Assembly (NCBI GenBank): GCA_035301025.1
Contig: DATGUV010000079.1
Span: 1-5,228 of the forward strand
Reading direction: 5' to 3'
Length of the DNA stretch: 5,228 nucleotides
DNA from: CALAMD01 sp035301025
GTDB lineage: Bacteria > Bacillota > Bacilli > Bacillales > Amphibacillaceae
Shown: positions 1-5,228 of the stretch, in pieces
Position numbering within the stretch: the stretch's first letter is position 1
Layout of the letters: each line of letters opens with the position of its first letter
Program-made: the position numbers and the translations under genes
Notes under the pieces: model-generated
What the model was told of the DNA's origin: nothing
What the model saw: the letters and a program-made list of their open reading frames with translations, nothing else
The model's database searches: none

Positions 1-167
1 CCTGTCCCTTTTTTAAGTCCAAAAACCCCTCCTAAATTATCCTGAACAATTTCATCTGAATACTTAGATAGCTCTTGCTTCATATACTCACGAACACGAT
101 GTTCGTTTGAAGGAGCTCCTTGCAATTCCGTTAATGTTTTAAACATGTCTAATGTTTCTTTATTCAT
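1..167 (-). CDS. ytoP: M42-family metallopeptidase (YtoP-like), N-terminal part only
   Basis: This is the first 55 codons of a gene that runs off the left edge. Reading the minus strand from the ATG at 167 gives an uninterrupted frame starting MNKETLDMFKTLTELQGAPS, followed by a segment with NEHRVREYM and later DNLGGVFGLKKG. The pattern of an N-terminal helix, a 'G-x-P/S-x-NE' turn and a 'D-x-LG' strand is the usual start of M42 (glutamyl aminopeptidase / PepA-like) peptidases. These are cytosolic, two-metal aminopeptidases that form large tetrahedral assemblies and trim peptides. The metal ligands lie further in and are outside the window, so activity cannot be judged. The start is supported by GGGAGTGG at 174-181, about nine bases upstream. 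The gene is divergent from the ytzB-like gene, as I recall for ytoP and ytzB being neighbours in B. subtilis. The family is fairly sure; the exact symbol is by context. Confidence 0.82.
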   Translation of the reverse strand, partial: MNKETLDMFKTLTELQGAPSNEHRVREYMKQELSKYSDEIVQDNLGGVFGLKKGT

Positions 168-192
168 ATTTTTCCACTCCCATTTACCAATA

Positions 193-206
193 TATACTTA
201 AGTATA
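193..206. promoter_or_regulatory. Perfect 14-bp palindrome, possible operator
   Basis: TATACTTAAGTATA reads identically on both strands. Read leftward, its first six bases (206 to 201, TATACT) form the best -10 candidate for the peptidase gene, so a protein bound here would cover the -10 to +1 region. Length and symmetry fit a dimeric helix-turn-helix or winged-helix site. No specific regulator can be named from the sequence, and AT-rich palindromes can arise by chance. Confidence 0.4.
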
Positions 207-230
207 GCTGAACATGGATAAACAATTCCA
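201..230 (-). promoter_or_regulatory. Candidate sigma-A promoter for the M42 peptidase gene
   Basis: Read leftward, TGGAAT (230-225) is separated by 18 bases from TATACT (206-201). The -10 matches five of six consensus positions and the -35 only three of six. This would start transcription near 194 and give a leader of about 27 bases containing the ribosome binding site. The weak -35 makes this tentative. Confidence 0.35.
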
Positions 231-391
231 CTATCTCATATTTTTCGTTTGCCATTTGTGTGATTTCTATCATGTTTATAGTCCTTCTACATATTTCTAA
301 TGTATTAAATGTTAGAATGTATCATTCATCTACACACCACATGTAATTTCAAAGAGCCTAGTAGAACATATCGTACGATGATATCATAAAG

Positions 392-421
392 TTCGTATTA
401 TGAAATTCATTATTGTATACT
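392..421 (+). promoter_or_regulatory. Candidate promoter for the ytzB-like gene
   Basis: TTCGTA (392-397), an 18-base spacer and TATACT (416-421) form a possible sigma-A promoter. Transcription would start near 428, about 44 bases before the ATG. The -10 is good but the -35 is poor. Three small palindromes overlap or flank the -35 and spacer. It is the best candidate seen in this gap but remains weak. Confidence 0.3.
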
Positions 422-460
422 AGTAATTCAGATAATGAGATAGTCATTTGGATGTTGTTA

Positions 461-466
461 GGAGGG
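461..466 (+). promoter_or_regulatory. Ribosome binding site that fixes the ytzB-like start
   Basis: GGAGGG sits five bases before the ATG at 472 and is a near-perfect Shine-Dalgarno match. Its position inside the longer open frame from 448 decides against the upstream TTG start. Confidence 0.8.
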
Positions 467-471
467 ATTTC

Positions 472-831
472 ATGAAAAAAAGACAAGCCATTTTAATTAG
501 TATACTTGCCTTTATTCTTGGATGGCTTATTCGAGAAGAAAAAGAAAAACGTAGTACACTATCCCCTGAAAAAGCGTTGGAAAGAGCAAAAGAAGCCTTT
601 AAAAAAGAAGCTCCTATTAGTGGATCCTGGATTTATATGATTCCAGAGGATATTAAACTTCACGGTTTAGTATATACAGGATACCATGGCGGGATTAGTC
701 GTCAAACAGACCAGACATCTGTTCAAAGCAACTTTTTCGTTGATAACAAAACAGGTGCAGTATTTTGCACAGATGAGCATGCTGGTGAACATGAACTAAC
801 TGAAATCGATGAAATAAATTTACCAGTATAA
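472..831 (+). CDS. ytzB: Small membrane-anchored PepSY-domain protein (YtzB-like)
   Basis: The protein has 119 residues. It begins with basic MKKRQ, then a hydrophobic stretch at about residues 6-20 ending in GWLI, which is a likely signal anchor, then a charged linker. A PepSY-type domain follows at about 31-97: a helix starting SPEKALERAKEAF, then beta strands, ending in the family's typical 'FFVDNKTGAVF' strand. An acidic tail closes the protein. PepSY domains are found on peptidase propeptides and on small exported proteins, where inhibition or folding roles are proposed; the function here is unknown. The start is the ATG at 472, because a strong GGAGGG lies at 461-466, five bases upstream. 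The frame opens earlier, at a TTG at 448, but that start would translate the ribosome binding site itself. The charges on both sides of the anchor leave topology open, although an external domain is most likely. It is transcribed alone and ends at the hairpin just downstream. Confidence 0.82.
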   Translation: MKKRQAILISILAFILGWLIREEKEKRSTLSPEKALERAKEAFKKEAPISGSWIYMIPEDIKLHGLVYTGYHGGISRQTDQTSVQSNFFVDNKTGAVFCTDEHAGEHELTEIDEINLPV

Positions 832-881
832 AAAATTCTCCCACGTAAGCATGTGAATCATTTGCTTCGTGGGAGATTTTT
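831..881. terminator. Bidirectional intrinsic terminator between convergent genes
   Basis: CTCCCACG (838-845) pairs with CGTGGGAG (868-875), and inside it AAGCA (847-851) pairs with TGCTT (863-867). This gives a 13-bp stem with one bulged base (846) and an 11-base loop. The right arm is followed by a T run (877-881). On the opposite strand the left arm is followed by a run of T from the A-rich 831-837. It can therefore stop transcription from the ytzB-like gene rightward and from the ytmP-ytnP unit leftward. Confidence 0.88.
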
Positions 882-1737
882 ACGACTCATATGAATAGCG
901 TTTTCGCTCAAGCTTTTGTTGAATGTTTCCAGATTTATCGAACTGAAGTGCTCGGAAGTAAGCATCATGATAAAACGTATACCATGCCTGCTTTTCATAT
1001 CCATAGTTCATCCACTTTTCTTTCTGATGGACAGACGTAACAGGATAGTCATCATAAGCAAGGGCCCATAATTTATTTTGGTGGCCATGTGTGGGCATTA
1101 AATCGGCCATATGAATAAAGCAATCCTCTTCATCTTCAAATACGATGATTGCATGCCCATCACTATGACCACTTGTATGAATCATTGTGAGTCCCGGTGC
1201 AACTTCAAATTCATCTGTATATGGCTGTACGAATTCTTCGACAGCACGCCAGTTTTTCTCCCAATATGTGTTTATCGAACGAATATTTGGGTGCTTCATT
1301 TCATTCCACTCAACATCTGATGTATAAATCGGGGTGTTTGGAAAAACTGGTACATATGTATCCCCTACAGGTTTTGTTAAGCCTGAAGCATGATCAAAGT
1401 GTAAATGGGTCATTAAAATTGCATCAATATCTTCCGGCTTTAACCCCATTTCAAGAAGATCTTCTTCTAAAAATGATTGCTCTTTCACACCAAAATTACG
1501 TATTTGCTTCTCATTGATTTTATCATTCCCCATACCTGTATCAATTAAGAAGTTTTTCCCATCTAATTGAAGCAGTAATGGATCTGTGCGAAGTTCAATT
1601 GTATTATCTTCATGACTTGGGTATGCCCGCTTCCATAATGCTTTTGGAACAACACCAAACATTGCTCCACCATCTAAGAAGTTCACACCACCTCTAAGCC
1701 ATGTAATCGTTGCTCTTCCAACTTTTAATTGTTCCAT
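880..1737 (-). CDS. ytnP: YtnP-type metallo-beta-lactamase-fold lactonase
   Basis: This 285-residue protein is a zinc-dependent hydrolase of the metallo-beta-lactamase superfamily. The first metal motif is MTHLHFDHASG, giving H111, H113, D115 and H116. Further ligands are H191 in TSGHSDGH, the bridging D212 in MADLMPTH and H257 in FYHDA. The complete set predicts a two-zinc active site. The length is close to the roughly 280 residues of B. subtilis YtnP, which is reported to hydrolyse N-acyl homoserine lactones and to interfere with neighbours' signalling. With no signal peptide it should be cytosolic. The native substrate here is inferred, since related enzymes also act on other lactones. 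The start is an ATG preceded by AAGGGAGG at 1748-1755, ten bases upstream. The gene lies 32 bases after ytmP with no terminator between, so the two are probably co-transcribed. Its TAA stop falls in the T-run of the terminator hairpin. Confidence 0.9.
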   Translation of the reverse strand: MEQLKVGRATITWLRGGVNFLDGGAMFGVVPKALWKRAYPSHEDNTIELRTDPLLLQLDGKNFLIDTGMGNDKINEKQIRNFGVKEQSFLEEDLLEMGLKPEDIDAILMTHLHFDHASGLTKPVGDTYVPVFPNTPIYTSDVEWNEMKHPNIRSINTYWEKNWRAVEEFVQPYTDEFEVAPGLTMIHTSGHSDGHAIIVFEDEEDCFIHMADLMPTHGHQNKLWALAYDDYPVTSVHQKEKWMNYGYEKQAWYTFYHDAYFRALQFDKSGNIQQKLERKRYSYES

Positions 1738-1769
1738 AAAAATGATTCCTCCCTTATGTGTTCAATGAT

Positions 1770-2597
1770 TTACACATATTCTTCGTTAATCATTTCCCTC
1801 ACACGTTGATTTAAATGAATTAAATCATGCATGCGATTTTTTCTGTGATCCGTTTCATTCCGAGTTTCATGCCAATGAATATAATGCAATGTCTCCGCTA
1901 TTAAATACCAATACATACGTTTCATCAATGCGTCATCGTTCGTTACTCCATATGCGTGTAACCAGCAATCCCAATGATCTTCCGGTATATACCGCATGAG
2001 TACAGTTCCAAAATCAATAATTGGATCGGCTATCGTCGCATTGTCCCAATCGACTAAATAAACGGTCTCATCTTTAGTCATCATTAAATTATTATGATTT
2101 AAATCACAATGGCAAACAACTTTTGACTGCTTTTCTGTTGCTGGTAGCAATCTTCTAAGCCACGTTAATCCTTCAACAATATCTTTTTGCTCATTCATAA
2201 ATGAACATTCAAGAATGTCCATATAAAGCATGTCATATTGGTCACTCGGAGATACTGGTTGCACCCCAAGCCGCATGAGCATATGTAATAGTTCTGAAGA
2301 ATCATGGATTTTTTTAAGTAGTTCAGCGACTTCTTTTTGCTTCATTTCCTCTGGCTCTAATTTTCGTCCATCAAGCCATTCCTGAGCAGTAATTACGTCG
2401 CCATTTTCCATGCGCTTCGTCCAAACAAGCTTAGGAACTAATTTTTCAGCTGATAACACAGCTAAAAATGGTGAGGAATTACGCTTTAAAAACAAACGTT
2501 TGTCATCTTTTTCGGCAATATATGCATCCCCTGTTAGCCCACCAGCTGAAGTAATGTTCCATTCAGGACCTAATGCTTGTTCAAACAATTTCTTCAT
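1770..2597 (-). CDS. ytmP: APH/choline-kinase-like phosphotransferase (YtmP)
   Basis: This 275-residue soluble protein has the aminoglycoside-phosphotransferase / choline-kinase fold. A candidate nucleotide-binding lysine is K38 in RLFLKRNSSPF. The catalytic loop is HCDLNHNN, with H163, D165 and N170 matching HxDxxxxN. The metal-binding aspartate is D183 in YLVDWDNA, and it is followed by the DPIIDFG segment at 191-197 typical of this family. The kinase residues are all present, so it is probably active. The substrate is unknown: choline, another amino alcohol or a sugar are possible, and nothing specifically indicates drug resistance. The ATG start has only a weak ribosome binding site (GATGTGAG within 2602-2609), but the N-terminus MKKLFEQALGPEW fits the family and no better start is visible. 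A sigma-A-like promoter lies in the gap upstream, and ytnP follows 32 bases downstream. In B. subtilis, as I recall, ytzH and trmB sit between these two genes; here they are absent. Confidence 0.85.
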   Translation of the reverse strand: MKKLFEQALGPEWNITSAGGLTGDAYIAEKDDKRLFLKRNSSPFLAVLSAEKLVPKLVWTKRMENGDVITAQEWLDGRKLEPEEMKQKEVAELLKKIHDSSELLHMLMRLGVQPVSPSDQYDMLYMDILECSFMNEQKDIVEGLTWLRRLLPATEKQSKVVCHCDLNHNNLMMTKDETVYLVDWDNATIADPIIDFGTVLMRYIPEDHWDCWLHAYGVTNDDALMKRMYWYLIAETLHYIHWHETRNETDHRKNRMHDLIHLNQRVREMINEEYV

Positions 2598-2683
2598 GTA
2601 ATCTCACATCTTTCAGTTAAATAAATATCATGCATGTACAAAAATCCATAGAATAGCTGTATCCTACGAAATGTATACTATTG

Positions 2684-2712
2684 ATGATAAATTGATTTCC
2701 ATATAATTACAA
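2684..2712 (-). promoter_or_regulatory. Probable sigma-A promoter for ytmP-ytnP
   Basis: Read leftward, TTGTAA (2712-2707) and TATCAT (2689-2684) are separated by exactly 17 bases. The hexamers match consensus at four and five of six positions. Transcription would start near 2677, giving a leader of about 80 bases. The 125-base gap holds no clear terminator for the upstream genes, so some read-through into ytmP is possible. Confidence 0.5.
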
Positions 2713-2722
2713 CTATACACGC

Positions 2723-3634
2723 CTAATCTTCATGCATATCTTTAAAGGATACGTCTTCATCCTTTTTCCATTCCGGTCTTCGGACAGAGGTAGTTACACA
2801 GTACATAAGCAATGTTTCGAGCGCCTGTAGTTGAAGATGTTTTAGCGGAGCCTGAATATTTCTTTTTTCTTGAAACCACTTCTCATATTCGTGCATACCA
2901 ACAATTCGAGTCTGATAGGGTTCATGATTAGAAACGATCATATGATTTCTAGCTAACACCGTTTTATGAATAGGAATTTCAATTCCGCGCGCTTGTAACA
3001 TTCCTTTTATAATATGTTCATTCCGTTTTAATGTAAGCAACGGACTTAACATTTTCTTTTTCGTGTAGTTTTTTTCAACTGTCCACGTCCGCTCTTCATC
3101 TGCATAAATGGTTGCACCAGCTTCTTCATCAAGCATATAAATAATTTCAATTCCTAAAGGTCCAATTAAAATAATCTCCGCATCAAACGTGGCATCCTTT
3201 ATTTGAAACAACGGAAAAAACATAACTAAATAAATATCTGGAAACCTCTGCAGAAAATAGGTTAATCGTTCATCATCTTGTACATGTTCATCAATAAAGG
3301 ATACATCTGATACTGTAGAAGTTGCCCATTTCATCTGGATTGGTAATAGCTTTTGTAAAAAATGTTTCTTCAATTCCATTTCGCTTAACGGATGAATTGC
3401 ATCTACTTCCTCTGGAACGTCTTCTTCTTTTTTAAAAAATCCGCTCCACTGAAAGAGACGTTGAATCGTACCTGCCTCCTCGTTTTCCTCCTCAAATTCT
3501 TCAGGTTGATCTTGCCAAAGAGCATATAACTTTCTCCAATTTTCTTGTTTTAACCGGATAAATTGACTTGGATACCGATATGGATTCCATTCATATCTGG
3601 ATATACAATCAAATATTTTAACAAGTTGAGCCAC
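2723..3634 (-). CDS. NERD-like (nuclease-related) domain protein, catalytic residues apparently lost
   Basis: This is a 303-residue soluble protein with no signal peptide or membrane segment. The N-terminal part (about 1-40) is rich in aromatic and basic residues. A linker with acidic clusters follows (44-53 and 70-77). Residues about 85-195 resemble a NERD domain: a helical lead-in, then FPDIYLVMFFPLF, and DAEIILIGPLGIEIIYM at 151-167. That last segment matches the usual 'D-x-hhhhGPxGhxhhExK' core. D151 is kept, but the expected E-x-K falls on Y166 and L168, so nuclease activity is doubtful. The C-terminal part (200-303) is mostly helical. The start is a GTG (3634-3632), and the seven-G run at 3641-3647 serves as ribosome binding site; no alternative start with a binding site is visible. 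It lies 31 bases after ytzG, probably in the same operon. The true role is unknown, and the NERD assignment rests on pattern recognition. Confidence 0.6.
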   Translation of the reverse strand: MAQLVKIFDCISRYEWNPYRYPSQFIRLKQENWRKLYALWQDQPEEFEEENEEAGTIQRLFQWSGFFKKEEDVPEEVDAIHPLSEMELKKHFLQKLLPIQMKWATSTVSDVSFIDEHVQDDERLTYFLQRFPDIYLVMFFPLFQIKDATFDAEIILIGPLGIEIIYMLDEEAGATIYADEERTWTVEKNYTKKKMLSPLLTLKRNEHIIKGMLQARGIEIPIHKTVLARNHMIVSNHEPYQTRIVGMHEYEKWFQEKRNIQAPLKHLQLQALETLLMYCVTTSVRRPEWKKDEDVSFKDMHED

Positions 3635-3640
3635 TACTCT

Positions 3641-3647
3641 CCCCCCC
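3641..3647 (-). promoter_or_regulatory. Unusual seven-G ribosome binding site before a GTG start
   Basis: On the minus strand the region upstream of the GTG reads AGGGGGGGAGAGTA, so the Shine-Dalgarno is a homopolymer of seven G followed by AG. It can pair with the anti-Shine-Dalgarno in more than one register, at a spacing of about four to seven bases. Confidence 0.6.
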
Positions 3648-3665
3648 TGAAAATGAATTTGTATG

Positions 3666-4379
3666 CTAACGAAGCGCTAGACAATACGCTAATTCTTCCT
3701 CCGTAAGTTCACGGTAACTCCCTAACTGAAGGCGATCATCTAATTGAATTTCTCCCATTTGGACTCGTTTTAAATAAGTTACTTCTCTCCCGATTGCTTG
3801 AAACATTCGTTTCACTTGATGGAATTTACCTTCTGTAATAACTAACTCAATTTCTGAAGTCGCCCCAGATGTAATAATCCGTAAATGCCCCGGTTTTGTT
3901 TCATATCCGTCATCTAGTGTTACTCCTTCAGAAAATTGTTGGACGTGCTCCTCCGTAACTTCACCGTCAATGGTAGCAACATATGTTTTCTCAATTGCTC
4001 TACGAGGAGACGTAAGTGCATGGGCTAATTTTCCGTCATTTGTAATGAGGAGCAACCCTTCTGTATCCTTATCTAATCTGCCTACTGGAAAAGGCTCAAA
4101 TAATGCATCCTCCATTTCTAATAGGTCAATAACCGTTTGATCGTATCCATCCTCTGTTGCAGAAATAACCCCTTGTGGTTTGTGTAGCATTAGATAAATA
4201 AATTCCCTATATTTAACGAGTTCCCCGTGTACACTCACTTCATCATTCGAGACATCAATATGCATATTCGGTTTATTCGCTATGTCTCCGTTTATACGAA
4301 CTTTTTTACTTTTTATTAATTGTTTCACATCTTTACGACTACCAAATCCCATATGAGACAACATTTTATCTAATCGCAT
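3666..4379 (-). CDS. ytzG: RsuA/RluB-family rRNA pseudouridine synthase (YtzG)
   Basis: This 237-residue protein isomerises a specific uridine in rRNA to pseudouridine. Residues 1 to about 47 form an S4 RNA-binding domain (MRLDKMLSHMGFGSR, then KKVRINGD). A catalytic domain follows. It has the LHKPQGVISAT strand at 65-75, the motif II GRLDKDTEGLLL at 100-111 with catalytic D103, and GKFHQVKRM at 184-192, which is typical of the RsuA/RluB/RluE/RluF group. The length is normal for the small RsuA-type members. E. coli RsuA modifies 16S U516, and YtzG is usually given that role by homology, but the target cannot be read from the sequence. The ATG has a GAGGATG-type site with rather long spacing (about 10-13 bases), and the MRLDKML start fits the family exactly. 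It begins 18 bases after the flippase gene and is followed 31 bases later by the NERD-like gene, suggesting one transcript. Confidence 0.92.
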   Translation of the reverse strand: MRLDKMLSHMGFGSRKDVKQLIKSKKVRINGDIANKPNMHIDVSNDEVSVHGELVKYREFIYLMLHKPQGVISATEDGYDQTVIDLLEMEDALFEPFPVGRLDKDTEGLLLITNDGKLAHALTSPRRAIEKTYVATIDGEVTEEHVQQFSEGVTLDDGYETKPGHLRIITSGATSEIELVITEGKFHQVKRMFQAIGREVTYLKRVQMGEIQLDDRLQLGSYRELTEEELAYCLALR

Positions 4380-4397
4380 CTATTTTGATCATCCTCA

Positions 4398-5228
4398 TTA
4401 AATCTTTTTAATAAAACGTTCTAATTTTTTCACTCGATCTCCTAACGTACGCTCTAATAATGTGGACTGATAAGCTAGCCATAAATAAACAATTCCACCA
4501 ATACCTACACCTAGTATCAGTACAATCACCGCTGCAAAGCGTTGTTCTTGGTAAGCTAAGAAAAACGAACTAATGTACTTAACTCCCATAATAGTTGCAA
4601 ACATTACACCAGAAAACAGCAATACAAGTAGACCTCTTTTCGCTGTTTGTTTATAGGAAAAATGAATAGATGTTTTAATTCTCCACAAGTTACAAGCAGA
4701 CGCTATTCCAACGGCAGAAACCGTACCAAAAATAGCACCTTTCGCTCCAAACATATGGATAAATTGACTATTTAATAAAATTTTGAACAATAAACCTGCT
4801 GATAAGCTAACTACCGCAAATCTTTGTTCATTAATTCCTTGTAATACTGATGATGAGACCATAAAGATCGCAAAGAATATAGCTAAAGGTGCAGACCACG
4901 CAAGTAACGTTCCTGTAATTTCAATATTATCTAATTTATACAAAGATCCATAGGCTACGTCTGACAAAGCAATAAGTCCGACAACCGCTGGAATCACTAA
5001 CACTAAAATAATTTGGAACGCTTGGTTGATTTGTGATTCCATAACTAAACGGTCTCTGTTTGTAAATGACTTGGTTAATGCAGGTAAAATTGCTAAAGAA
5101 AGTCCTGTTGCAATGGTTACTGGAATAATGACTAGTTTGTGCCCATAAAAGTTTATCGCAGCAAATGAGACCACCCAAACATCTTCTAAACCTGCCGCAA
5201 CCATGGCACGCTCAAATGTAAATTGATC
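4398..5228 (-). CDS. ytgP: MurJ-type lipid II flippase / polysaccharide exporter (YtgP), C-terminal part
   Basis: The frame is open to the right edge, giving 276 residues that begin in mid-gene (DQFTFERAMVAAG). The ATG at 5204 is an internal methionine, not the start. Family members are about 540 residues long, so this is roughly the C-terminal half. Hydrophobic segments at about 31-53, 70-90, 106-128, 136-155, 160-180, 198-220 and 231-253 give seven membrane helices, and a basic tail (RVKKLERFIKKI) should lie in the cytoplasm. The sequence pattern, including the TGLSLAILPALTKSF loop, is that of the MOP-superfamily flippases. B. subtilis YtgP is MurJ, which moves lipid II across the membrane for peptidoglycan synthesis; SpoVB and other paralogues share the fold. 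The ytzG gene 18 bases downstream supports ytgP over the paralogues. The promoter and N-terminal half lie outside the window. Confidence 0.87.
   Translation of the reverse strand, partial: DQFTFERAMVAAGLEDVWVVSFAAINFYGHKLVIIPVTIATGLSLAILPALTKSFTNRDRLVMESQINQAFQIILVLVIPAVVGLIALSDVAYGSLYKLDNIEITGTLLAWSAPLAIFFAIFMVSSSVLQGINEQRFAVVSLSAGLLFKILLNSQFIHMFGAKGAIFGTVSAVGIASACNLWRIKTSIHFSYKQTAKRGLLVLLFSGVMFATIMGVKYISSFFLAYQEQRFAAVIVLILGVGIGGIVYLWLAYQSTLLERTLGDRVKKLERFIKKI

Larger units (their letters stand above)
168..471. other. Divergent intergenic region between ytoP-like and ytzB-like genes
   Basis: These 304 bases between two outward-facing starts hold no ORF with a plausible ribosome binding site. 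The stretch is very AT-rich and contains several short perfect or interrupted palindromes: 193-206, 315-327, 370-379, 378-387 and 400-410. It must carry the promoters of both flanking genes, and a candidate is listed for each. I see no T-box, riboswitch-like or strong terminator structure. Confidence 0.7.

Noticed and set aside
315..327. Short inverted repeat GAATG-TAT-CATTC
   Set aside because: A five-base arm with a three-base loop in AT-rich DNA is expected by chance and is not placed at a recognisable promoter.
448..471. Upstream TTG start that would add eight residues to the ytzB-like protein
   Set aside because: The added codons consist of the Shine-Dalgarno itself and have no binding site of their own; the ATG at 472 is ideally spaced.
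1111..1517. Two rightward open frames (1111-1320 and 1197-1517)
   Set aside because: Both lie wholly antisense to ytnP, lack good ribosome binding sites and resemble no known protein; ytnP carries full zinc motifs in its own frame.
880..1737. Beta-lactamase conferring antibiotic resistance
   Set aside because: The protein has the HxHxDH arrangement of the lactonase/glyoxalase-II side of the superfamily, no signal peptide, and YtnP-like context.
1770..2597. Aminoglycoside resistance gene
   Set aside because: The kinase fold is shared, but the sequence and neighbours match chromosomal YtmP, and there are no mobile-element signs.
2410..2601. Rightward open frame opposite the start of ytmP
   Set aside because: It is antisense to the conserved N-terminal kinase region and has no family resemblance.
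2629..2640. CATGCATG palindrome next to TGTACA in the ytmP leader
   Set aside because: The units are only six to eight bases, have no symmetric arrangement with the promoter, and are too short to claim as an operator.
4936..5178. Leftward open frame in another register within the flippase gene
   Set aside because: It overlaps the flippase frame, which has clear membrane helices and runs to the window edge; the alternative product is low-complexity and unrecognisable.
5202..5204. ATG as the start of the flippase-like gene
   Set aside because: The same frame remains open to 5228 with family-like residues (DQFTFERA), no binding site precedes the ATG, and the product would be half the family length.

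Overview
The window looks like ordinary chromosomal backbone from a low-GC Gram-positive of the Bacillaceae. The protein set resembles the ytoP / ytzB / ytnP / ytmP / ytzG / ytgP neighbourhood of Bacillus, and the proteins look closest to the Bacillus cereus group. This is recognition by eye; no search was run. AT-rich intergenic DNA, strong purine-rich ribosome binding sites and compact same-strand gene runs fit that assignment.

Layout from left to right. Bases 1-167 hold the 5' end of a leftward M42-family metallopeptidase gene (ytoP-like), cut by the window edge. Bases 168-471 are a divergent intergenic region with several short palindromes and the likely promoters of both flanking genes. 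Bases 472-831 encode a small membrane-anchored PepSY protein (ytzB-like), the only rightward gene. A hairpin with T-runs on both strands (831-881) separates it from the converging leftward genes.

Everything from 880 to the right edge is transcribed leftward. In transcription order it is: the C-terminal half of a MurJ-type flippase (ytgP), an RsuA-family pseudouridine synthase (ytzG), a degenerate NERD-like protein, an APH/choline-kinase-like phosphotransferase (ytmP), and a metallo-beta-lactamase-fold lactonase (ytnP). The first three are separated by 18 and 31 bases and probably form one transcription unit. A 125-base gap with a good sigma-A-type promoter precedes ytmP-ytnP, which lie 32 bases apart and end at the shared terminator.

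The genes cover cell-wall precursor export (flippase), rRNA modification (pseudouridine synthase), peptide turnover (M42 peptidase), small-molecule phosphorylation (kinase) and lactone hydrolysis (YtnP). They are mostly conserved Bacillus genes with no obvious shared pathway. I see no mobile element, CRISPR array, RNA gene or phage gene, and no convincing new multi-gene system. The points most worth a second look are a perfect 14-bp palindrome over the peptidase promoter, a NERD-like protein lacking the expected catalytic residues, the direct ytmP-ytnP junction, and a seven-G ribosome binding site before a GTG start.
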